Part shown: piece by piece, positions 24,765-31,343 of the stretch
Numbering within the stretch: position 1 is the stretch's first letter
How the letters are laid out: the number at the start of each line of letters is the position of its first letter
Assembly (NCBI RefSeq): GCF_013359725.1
Contig: NZ_JABFMW010000030.1
Location: 1 to 44,366, forward strand
Direction: 5' to 3'
Source of the DNA: Pseudarthrobacter sp. C4D7
GTDB lineage: Bacteria; Actinomycetota; Actinomycetes; Actinomycetales; Micrococcaceae
DNA: 44,366 nucleotides
Position numbers and translations under genes: made by a program
The notes under the pieces: model-generated
The model's input: the letters and a program-made list of their open reading frames with translations, nothing else
Databases searched by the model: none
What the model was told of the DNA's origin: nothing

Positions 24765-25583
24765 CTAGTGCTTGAGGTTCATCCGCTGCAGGATGGTGGC
24801 CGCCATCTCCTCCACGGAGACGGTGGCCGAATTCAGGTACGGAATGCGGTGCGAGACGTACAGCTGCTCGGCGCTGCGCAGCTCAAAACCGCACTGCCGC
24901 AGGGACGCATACGGGGAGCTGGGCCGCCGTTCGGTCCGGATCTGGCTGAGGCGCAGCGGGTTGGAGGACAGGCCGAAACACTTCGACACGAAAGGCCGCA
25001 GCGGCTTGGGCAGCCCGTCGTGCTGGAAGTCTTCATCCACCAGTGGAAAGTTTGCGGCGAAGATCCCGTGCTGCAGCGCCAGGTACATGGTGGTGGGCGT
25101 CTTGCCGCACCGGGACGGGGCCACCAGGATCACCTGGGCCTTCTCCAGCGCACGCAGGCTCTGCCCGTCGTCGTGCTCCATCGCGTACTCCACCGCCGCC
25201 ATCCGGGACTGGTAGCGCGCGGCGTTCCCCAGCCCGTGCGCCCGGCCCGGTTCGCCGCTGGCCGGTGCCCCCAGCGCCTGTTCCAGGACCCCCACGTGCG
25301 TACCGATCAGGTCCACGATGACACCCTTGCAGCCGGCCAGGATCTGCCGTATCTCGCTGCTGACGGCGGTGGAAAAGACCAGCGGCTGCGGCCCTGTGGC
25401 AGCCAGGCCGTCAATGGTCCGCACTACGGAGCGGGCCTGTTCAGCCGTGGTGATGAAGGGGATGGTGACGCGGTCGAAGTTGTCCACGGGGAACTGCGTC
25501 AGCAGCGTATTCCCCAGGGTTTCCGCGGTGATGCCGGTGCTGTCCGACAGGAAGTAGACAGGCCGTAGAGCAGCAGTGGTCAT
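24765..25583 (-). CDS. ppsR: Pyruvate, water dikinase regulatory protein
   Basis: A 272-residue bifunctional kinase/pyrophosphorylase of the PpsR/RP (DUF299) family. It switches PEP synthase off by ADP-dependent phosphorylation of a Thr and on again by phosphate-dependent removal. Landmarks are FLSDSTGITAETLGNTLL at the N-terminus, the P-loop-like APSRCGKTPTT at residues 155-165, and YLALQHGIFAANFPLVDE, a conserved family block. It sits 146 bases upstream of ppsA and nine bases after lutC, so enzyme and regulator are co-located and probably partly co-transcribed. TAGAGT lies six bases before its ATG, overlapping the lutC stop region, and could add an internal leaderless promoter. Confidence 0.94.
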   Translation of the reverse strand: MTTAALRPVYFLSDSTGITAETLGNTLLTQFPVDNFDRVTIPFITTAEQARSVVRTIDGLAATGPQPLVFSTAVSSEIRQILAGCKGVIVDLIGTHVGVLEQALGAPASGEPGRAHGLGNAARYQSRMAAVEYAMEHDDGQSLRALEKAQVILVAPSRCGKTPTTMYLALQHGIFAANFPLVDEDFQHDGLPKPLRPFVSKCFGLSSNPLRLSQIRTERRPSSPYASLRQCGFELRSAEQLYVSHRIPYLNSATVSVEEMAATILQRMNLKH

Positions 25584-25592
25584 GGGATGACT

Positions 25593-26231
25593 CTAGCGGG
25601 CAATGATGACGTCCAGCCTGCGCGGGCCATGGACGCCTTCCACGCGTTCAAGCTCGATGTCGCTTGTGGCACTCGGCCCGCTGATCATCGTGATGGGCCG
25701 GGTCCCGTCGATCCGGCCCAGCGCCTCGGGCAGGATCCCGGTAATATCGGCGGCCTTCACCACGCAGATATGGTGGTCCGGGACCAGGCTGATGGCGCGG
25801 CGGCCCTGGTTGGCGCGGCCGTCCAGGATGATGGTTCCCGTCTCCGCGACGGCCACGGCGCTGCCGGTGACCACGGCATCGATGCCATCGAGCTCGGCGA
25901 CGCTGAGCGGTGCCGCCGGAGAGTCGACGCGGCGGCGGGACCCGCCGCCGCCGCCTTCATCGGTCCCTGCCAGCCACCCGGCGTCGAACCCTTCGGGCAC
26001 GACGAAGCTGTTCGCCCCGTCAAGGAGCGAGGCAATCCGTGCGGGCACCTCCGTTTCCGGAACCACCGCCACCTGCGCCTTGTAGTCCACCAGCCGGTCC
26101 ACCAGGAGCTCGATGAGTGCGTCCGTGTCGAGTTCGGATGCTGCCCGGTAGTCCCGCGGAATCTGCGGCGCCTGCGGGCTGTCCTGCAATGCGGCCCTGA
26201 TCCGGGAGAGGATGTCTTCGCGTGCGGTCAT
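25593..26231 (-). CDS. lutC: Lactate utilization protein C (LUD domain)
   Basis: A 212-residue LutC/YkgG-family protein, part of the LutABC complex that oxidises L-lactate to pyruvate. The LUD-domain signature is present: VVTGSAVAVAETGTIILDG, then RRAISLVPDHHICVVKAADI, and ending TMISGPSATSDIELERVEGVHGPRRLDVII. Its start ATG overlaps the lutB stop (ATGA), showing coupled translation. A Gly/Arg-rich surface insertion (DEGGGGGSRRRVD) interrupts the middle. The longer in-frame extension to 26636 lies wholly within lutB and is not used. Confidence 0.95.
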   Translation of the reverse strand: MTAREDILSRIRAALQDSPQAPQIPRDYRAASELDTDALIELLVDRLVDYKAQVAVVPETEVPARIASLLDGANSFVVPEGFDAGWLAGTDEGGGGGSRRRVDSPAAPLSVAELDGIDAVVTGSAVAVAETGTIILDGRANQGRRAISLVPDHHICVVKAADITGILPEALGRIDGTRPITMISGPSATSDIELERVEGVHGPRRLDVIIAR

Positions 26232-27778
26232 TGCGGGGTTTCCTTTGTGTCTGGGGACGGCGTGCGGGACGGACCGGCTTCCGGTGTGCCGGGAGCGTCG
26301 CCGGCGTTCCGGTGTTCCTTGGCCCACCAGTCCCGGAATGACTGTGCCGGCGGCGCCGGGATGTCGCGGCTTTGGGTCCAGCCGGCGGCGATGCCGGGCA
26401 GCTTGGTGATCTTCCTGTCCGGCCCCGCAGCCAGGCGGCCCAGCGGCAGCCCCTTCTCCACCAGGCCCAGCCGTTTGCCCGAGGACAAAGCCCAGGATGC
26501 GGCTTTCATGCCCACGTCCATCTGGCTGGGGACCTTCTTCTTGCCGCGTTTGCTGTCCACATCCACGCTGCGCAGGTGCACCAGGATGTCCGGGATGTTG
26601 ATCTTGACGGGGCAGGCGTCGTAGCAGGCACCGCACAGGGAGGAGGCGTACGGCAGGGAGTTGTTTTCTTCCGCCTGGATGCCGGTGAGCAGCGGGGAAA
26701 GAATCGCGCCGATGGGACCCGGGTAGGTGGAGCCGTAGGCGTGGCCGCCCGTGCGCTCGTACACCGGGCAGACGTTCATGCAGGCGCTGCAGCGGATGCA
26801 GTGCAGGGCGGAGCGGCCCATTTCATCGGCGAGCGCGGCGCTGCGGCCGTTGTCCAGGAGCACCAGGTGCACGTTCTGCGGCCCGTCGCCCTCCGTCACT
26901 CCGGTCCACAGGGAGGTGTACGGGTTCATCCGTTCCCCGGTGGAAGAACGCGGGAGCAGCTGCATGAACACTTCCAGGTCCTGCCAGGTGGGCAGCAGCT
27001 TCTCGATGCCCATCACCGTGATCAGCGTTTCCGGAAGCGTGAGGCACATGCGGCCGTTGCCTTCGGATTCCACGACCGCCAGGGTGCCCGAATCGGCAAG
27101 GGCAAAGTTGGCCCCGGACACGGCTACCTTCGCCGTGAGGAACTTCCGGCGCAGGTGCTCGCGGGCAGCCATGGCCAGGACGGAGGGATCGTCGGTCAGC
27201 GCAGGATCGGCACCGGGCATTTCACGGAGGAAGATGTCCCGGATTTCGGTGCGGTTCTTGTGGATGGCGGGAACCAGGATGTGGCTGGGCTTGTCGTGGT
27301 CCAGCTGCACGATGAGCTCGGCGAGATCGGTTTCGAAGGCCCCGATGCCCTGCTCCTCGAGGTACTCGTTAAGACCGATTTCCTGGGTGGCCATGGACTT
27401 GATCTTGACCACTTCGGTTTCGCCGGTGTCCCGGACCAGTCCGGCCACGATTTCGTTGGCTTCCCCGGCGTCGCGTGCCCAGTGGATCACGCCGCCGCGT
27501 GCGGTGAAGTTCGTTTCAAACTCCTCCAGGAGCTCGGGCAGCCTGGACATCACCGCCTGCTTGATGGCGGACCCCGCATCACGCAGCTGTTCCCAGTCAG
27601 GCAGTTCGGAGACCACCGCCTGGCGCTTGTCGCGGATGGTGTGGGTGGCATGGCCAAGGTTGGCGCGCAACTGCGCGTTGCCCAGTTCACGGTGCGCCGC
27701 CGTGGGGAAGGACTCCCCGGCGAACAGGTTGCCCGAGCCGAAGGCCGGCAGGGAGGGCATTCCCAGGAAGGTGGTCAT
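26228..27778 (-). CDS. lutB: Lactate utilization iron-sulfur protein B
   Basis: A 516-residue LutB/YkgF-family protein, the central subunit of LutABC. An N-terminal LUD-like domain covers about residues 60-300, including GANFALADSGTLAVVESEGNGRM. The ferredoxin-like part follows with HCIRCSACMNVCPVYERTGGHAYGSTYPGPIG and LCGACYDACPVKINIPDIL, providing Cys ligands for two 4Fe-4S clusters. The C-terminal 100 residues are a less conserved tail. The start overlaps the lutA stop by four bases and GGAAAGG precedes it. Cytoplasmic or membrane-associated. Confidence 0.96.
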   Translation of the reverse strand: MTTFLGMPSLPAFGSGNLFAGESFPTAAHRELGNAQLRANLGHATHTIRDKRQAVVSELPDWEQLRDAGSAIKQAVMSRLPELLEEFETNFTARGGVIHWARDAGEANEIVAGLVRDTGETEVVKIKSMATQEIGLNEYLEEQGIGAFETDLAELIVQLDHDKPSHILVPAIHKNRTEIRDIFLREMPGADPALTDDPSVLAMAAREHLRRKFLTAKVAVSGANFALADSGTLAVVESEGNGRMCLTLPETLITVMGIEKLLPTWQDLEVFMQLLPRSSTGERMNPYTSLWTGVTEGDGPQNVHLVLLDNGRSAALADEMGRSALHCIRCSACMNVCPVYERTGGHAYGSTYPGPIGAILSPLLTGIQAEENNSLPYASSLCGACYDACPVKINIPDILVHLRSVDVDSKRGKKKVPSQMDVGMKAASWALSSGKRLGLVEKGLPLGRLAAGPDRKITKLPGIAAGWTQSRDIPAPPAQSFRDWWAKEHRNAGDAPGTPEAGPSRTPSPDTKETPQ

Positions 27779-28578
27779 CGCAGGGCCTTTCCGGTGGAGA
27801 CGCGGACTTCGCCGGTGACGGACGCCGGTTCTTCCAAGGTGCTGGCGAGGATTTCAGCCAGGTGGAGGGTGGTGGTGGAGCTGCCCTGGCGGGACAGTCC
27901 GCCGCCGATGTGCATCAGGCAGGAGGCGTCCCCGCCGGTGCAGAGCTCGGCCCCGGTGGACTCGATGTTGGCCGCCTTGTCCTGGAGCATGGCCGACGAA
28001 ACATCGGCGTTCTTCACGGAAAACGTGCCGCCGAAGCCGCAGCACTGGTCCTGTTCGGGCAGCTCGGCAAGGTCGATTCCCTGCACGGTCCGCAGCAGGC
28101 GGGACTGCCTGTCCCCGAGCCGCAGCAGCCGCATCCCGTGGCAGCTGGGATGGTAGGTCACCCGGTGCGGGAAGTAGGAACCCAGCTGCGCCCCGGCGTC
28201 GGTCACGCCCAGCACGTCCACCAGGAGTTCGGACAGCTCGTAGGTTTTGGTGCCGACGGCGGTGGCCCGGGCTTCCAGGGCAGCGTCGCCGCAGGCGCGC
28301 GCCACCATGGGGTGCTGGTGCTTGACCGAGGCCACGCAGGACCCGGACGGGGCGACGGCGACGTCGTAATCCGAGGTATCGAATGCGGCCACGTGGTTGG
28401 CGACCACCGGGACAGCTTCTTTGAGGTAGCCGCTGTTGACGTGCATCTGGCCGCAGCAGGCCTGGCCGGAGGGGAACACCACTTCGTGTCCCAGCCGCTC
28501 CAGGATCCTGACTGTGGCCTTCGCCGTGGCCGGGTACATCGCGTCCACGATGCAGGTGGCGAACAAGGCAATTCTCAT
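27775..28578 (-). CDS. lutA: Lactate utilization protein A (Fe-S oxidoreductase)
   Basis: A 267-residue LutA/YkgE-family protein with two cysteine-rich CCG domains: CxxD near the N-terminus (ATCIVDAMYP), GQACCGQMHVNSG, and DQCCGFGGTFSVKN, as in heterodisulfide-reductase-type subunits. It starts the lutABC set. The start at 28578 (MRIALFATC) has GGAAGG upstream; an in-frame extension to 28626 would run through the operator and is rejected. Expression should follow the TGGTC-N-GACCA operator 27 bases upstream, probably bound by the LldR-like protein encoded across the divergent operon. Confidence 0.95.
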   Translation of the reverse strand: MRIALFATCIVDAMYPATAKATVRILERLGHEVVFPSGQACCGQMHVNSGYLKEAVPVVANHVAAFDTSDYDVAVAPSGSCVASVKHQHPMVARACGDAALEARATAVGTKTYELSELLVDVLGVTDAGAQLGSYFPHRVTYHPSCHGMRLLRLGDRQSRLLRTVQGIDLAELPEQDQCCGFGGTFSVKNADVSSAMLQDKAANIESTGAELCTGGDASCLMHIGGGLSRQGSSTTTLHLAEILASTLEEPASVTGEVRVSTGKALR

Positions 28579-28604
28579 GACGGCCTTCCGGAAGGGTGAG
28601 GGTA

Positions 28605-28646
28605 TGGTCTGACCACAGTAGACCACGTGATGGCGGCCACTGACAA
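28605..28646 (-). promoter_or_regulatory. lutA promoter and LldR-type operator
   Basis: On the minus strand TTGTCA (28646-28641), an 18-base spacer and TCTACT (28622-28617) form a plausible promoter. The palindrome TGGTCAGACCA (28615-28605) follows two bases on, over the expected transcript start. It matches the TNGTNNNACNA pattern known for LldR-type FCD regulators. Confidence 0.65.
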
Positions 28647-28694
28647 CCCCGCCGGCGGAGGGTGAACCGGCTCACATCTTGGCCGAAAGTGGGC

Positions 28695-28729
28695 TACACT
28701 TCTGTGGTCGGACCATTGTGGTCTGACCA
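28695..28729 (+). promoter_or_regulatory. Lactate permease promoter with two LldR-type operators
   Basis: TACACT (28695-28700) is a candidate -10. Immediately downstream are TGGTCGGACCA (28705-28715) and TGGTCTGACCA (28719-28729), whose centres are 14 bases apart. Both are perfect except for the central base and match TNGTNNNACNA. Binding there would block the permease operon. No good -35 is visible. Confidence 0.7.
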
Positions 28730-28765
28730 AAGCCATCCCCATCGCCCTCATCGTGGAGGAACTTC

Positions 28766-30511
28766 GTGGACCACTTCACCCCCAGCACAGACCCGGTGCT
28801 GAACAGCGTTGCCTGGTCGGCCATCGTCGGCCTGCTGCCGCTGCTGACCTTCTTTGTCCTTCTCGCCGTCGTCAGGACCAAAGCCCACGTGGCCGGGGCC
28901 TTCGCCCTGCTGGTGGCCCTGGCGGTAGGCATCCTGGCTTTCAAGATGCCCGCCGGACTGGCGCTTCTGTCCGCCACCCAGGGCGGAGTCTTCGGCGCCT
29001 TCCCTGTGCTGTGGATCGTGGTCATGGCCGTCTGGCTCTACCAGGTCACGGTACTTAGCGGCCGATTTGAAGACCTCCGGCGGGTGTTCGATGTCATTGG
29101 CGGCGGCGACGTCCGGCTGCAGGGCGTCCTGATCGCGTTCTGCTTCGGCGGCCTGCTCGAGGCCCTTGCCGGCTTTGGTGCGCCCGTGGCCATCACCGCC
29201 ACCATGCTGCTTGCCCTGGGACTGCCCCCGCTCCGGGCCGCTGCTGCCGTGCTGGTGGCAAACACCGCCCCGGTCGCCTTTGGTGCCATGGCCATCCCGA
29301 TCACCACTGCTGCCGGACTCACCGGCCTGCACGCCACGGACATTGGTGCCATGGTGGGCCGCCAGGCGCCGTTGCTGGCAACCTTCGTTCCGCTGATCCT
29401 GCTCTTCATCCTGGACGGACGCAAGGGTTTGAAGGACTGCTGGCCGGCCGCGCTGGTCATCGGATTCTCCTTCGCCGCAGCGCAGTTCCTCTGCTCGAAC
29501 TTCTTCTCCTACGAACTCACCGACATCATGGCTTCGCTGGTGGGCCTGGGCGCTGCTGTGCTGTTCTTCCGCTTCTGGAAGCCCCGGGGCACCACAGCAG
29601 CGCGTGACCGGCTGGGCGTCGCCGCGGAGGCCGCTGCGGCCGGCACCACACCGGCAGGCCAGGGTCCGCGAAGCGCCCGGTCCGGCAGTGTCGCCACCGT
29701 AGAGGCGGCCGACGGCGAAAGCCTCACCCCGGCACGCACGTGGCTGGCACTGTTTCCCTACTTCCTGGTCATTGTGGTGTTCGGCATCGCCAAACTGTGG
29801 AAGCTCGGCGTCGACCTTCCGGCCGCCCTCGCCGCCACCGATGTCAAGGTTCCATGGCCTGTCCTGCACGACGCCCTGGTGGGCGCCGACGGCAAGCCGC
29901 TGTCCTCCACCGTCTACGTCTTCCAGTGGCTGTCCAGCCCGGGCACGCTCCTGCTGATCACGGGGTTGATCGTCGCGGCCGTCTACGCCCGCTTCGATGA
30001 CGGCGGCCGCTTCCACATGACAGTAGGCAACGCCGTGGCCGAAATCGGACGGACCATCTTCAAGATGCGCTGGGCCGGCCTGACCATCATCACGGTGCTC
30101 GCCCTCGCCTACGTCATGAACAACTCGGGCCAGACGGTCTCGATCGGCGTCTGGCTGGCCGGCACCGGAAGCTTCTTCGCGTTCCTCTCCCCGGTGCTCG
30201 GCTGGTTGGGCACGGCCGTGACAGGTTCGGACACCTCCGCGAACGCACTGTTTGCCAAGCTGCAGCAGACCGCCGGCCTGAATGCAGGCATCGACCCGAA
30301 CCTGCTCGTGGCCGGCAATACGGCGGGCGGTGTGGTGGGCAAGCTCATCAGCCCGCAGAACCTCGCCATTGCCGCCACTGCCGTGAACCTTGACGGCCAG
30401 GAGTCGGTCCTTCTGCGTAAGGTAGTCGGATGGAGCGTGGGGTTGCTTCTGGTGCTGTGCACCATCGTCTACCTGCAATCCACCCCAGTCCTGGGCTGGA
30501 TGCTCCCGTAG
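28766..30511 (+). CDS. lldP: L-lactate permease (LctP family)
   Basis: A 581-residue, 12-14-helix permease of the LctP/LldP family that imports lactate (often both isomers, and glycolate) with protons. Typical blocks are VLIAFCFGGLLEALAGFGAPVAITATMLL, VLVANTAPVAFGAMAIP and NLLVAGNTAGGVVGKLISPQNLAIAATAV. A hydrophilic loop rich in Ala/Gly lies around residues 280-320. The start is a GTG at 28766 with GGAGGA five bases upstream. It is divergent from lutABC, with operators between, and is followed by the GntR regulator and the D-lactate dehydrogenase, so this strand covers uptake, control and oxidation of D-lactate. Confidence 0.95.
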   Translation: MDHFTPSTDPVLNSVAWSAIVGLLPLLTFFVLLAVVRTKAHVAGAFALLVALAVGILAFKMPAGLALLSATQGGVFGAFPVLWIVVMAVWLYQVTVLSGRFEDLRRVFDVIGGGDVRLQGVLIAFCFGGLLEALAGFGAPVAITATMLLALGLPPLRAAAAVLVANTAPVAFGAMAIPITTAAGLTGLHATDIGAMVGRQAPLLATFVPLILLFILDGRKGLKDCWPAALVIGFSFAAAQFLCSNFFSYELTDIMASLVGLGAAVLFFRFWKPRGTTAARDRLGVAAEAAAAGTTPAGQGPRSARSGSVATVEAADGESLTPARTWLALFPYFLVIVVFGIAKLWKLGVDLPAALAATDVKVPWPVLHDALVGADGKPLSSTVYVFQWLSSPGTLLLITGLIVAAVYARFDDGGRFHMTVGNAVAEIGRTIFKMRWAGLTIITVLALAYVMNNSGQTVSIGVWLAGTGSFFAFLSPVLGWLGTAVTGSDTSANALFAKLQQTAGLNAGIDPNLLVAGNTAGGVVGKLISPQNLAIAATAVNLDGQESVLLRKVVGWSVGLLLVLCTIVYLQSTPVLGWMLP

Positions 30512-30534
30512 CCCTCCACCCGCGCACAACCGGG

Positions 30535-30557
30535 GTGCGGGCCCTCCCGGCCCGCAC
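30535..30557 (+). promoter_or_regulatory. Hairpin between lactate permease and regulator genes
   Basis: GTGCGGGCC (30535-30543) and GGCCCGCAC (30549-30557) form a perfect 9-base stem with a 5-base loop in the 69-base gap. It has no T tract, so it may lower downstream expression or protect the permease mRNA. Confidence 0.55.
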
Positions 30558-30580
30558 TCCCCCACTCCAGAGGATCGCCC

Positions 30581-31327
30581 GTGACACCCGCCGCAGCCGG
30601 AGCAGCCCCCCGACGTCGAACCCACGATGCGCTCCTGAAAGACATTGAAGCGGACCTGCGGGCCGGCACAATCAAGGTCGGAGACCGGCTCCCGGGCGAA
30701 CGGACCCTGTCGGAAAACTATGGAATATCCAGGGCGTCCGTACGCGAGGCCATCCGTATCCTCGACGCCATGGGCGTGGTCCGCAGCTCGGTAGGCTCCG
30801 GTCCCACCTCCGGTGCCATTGTGGTCTCCGATCCGTCCGCCGGACTCTCCTCCGCCCTCCGGCTGCATGTTGCCAGCAACCGGCTGCCGGTCCAGGACAT
30901 CGTCCAAACCCGTATCCTCCTGGAGACGTGGACTGCCCGGGCCGGTGCCGCGCGCGAAGGTGGCGACGCGGAGCGGAAACAGGCGGCCCAACTGCTGGAG
31001 GCTATGGACCAGCCCGAGCTGGACCGGGCAACCTTCCACGAGCTGGACGCCAGGTTCCATGTGGCGCTGAGTTCGCTTGCAGGCAACGAAGTCATGGCCA
31101 CCATCATGGAGTCCCTCAGCGGCTCGATCGTGGGCTACGTCAAGGGAGCCATGGACGCGATGGAGGACTGGCCGGCGGTCCTGGCAGCCCTGCGCACCCA
31201 ACACCACGGAATCTTTGATGCCGTCCAGTCCCGTGACGGCGAACTCGCCGCACGCCTGCTGCGCGAACACATCGAATGGTTCTACCAGCGCGCCGGGGAC
31301 GCCACCCCGCCCCACCCCATTACCTGA
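30581..31327 (+). CDS. lldR: FadR/GntR (FCD) regulator, LldR-like
   Basis: A 248-residue regulator. A winged helix at residues 15-80 carries LPGERTLSENYGISRASVREAIRILDAMGVVRSSVG, the FadR-subfamily recognition helix with SRASVREA. An FCD ligand domain follows, with its metal-binding D/H pattern in FHELDARFHVALSS and HHGIFDAV..REHIEWF. The start is a GTG with AGAGGA upstream. Located between the lactate permease and a D-lactate dehydrogenase, and with three TGGTC-N-GACCA sites in the adjacent control region, it is best read as the lactate-responsive repressor LldR. That identity is inferred from context and from the operator match, not from binding data. Confidence 0.85.
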   Translation: MTPAAAGAAPRRRTHDALLKDIEADLRAGTIKVGDRLPGERTLSENYGISRASVREAIRILDAMGVVRSSVGSGPTSGAIVVSDPSAGLSSALRLHVASNRLPVQDIVQTRILLETWTARAGAAREGGDAERKQAAQLLEAMDQPELDRATFHELDARFHVALSSLAGNEVMATIMESLSGSIVGYVKGAMDAMEDWPAVLAALRTQHHGIFDAVQSRDGELAARLLREHIEWFYQRAGDATPPHPIT

Positions 31328-31343
31328 TTTCTTGGAGCCACGC

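Noticed and set aside
26372..28156. Long plus-strand open frame opposite lutB and lutA
   Set aside because: His/Gly/Val/Gln-rich shadow with no motif; lutAB on the other strand are certain.
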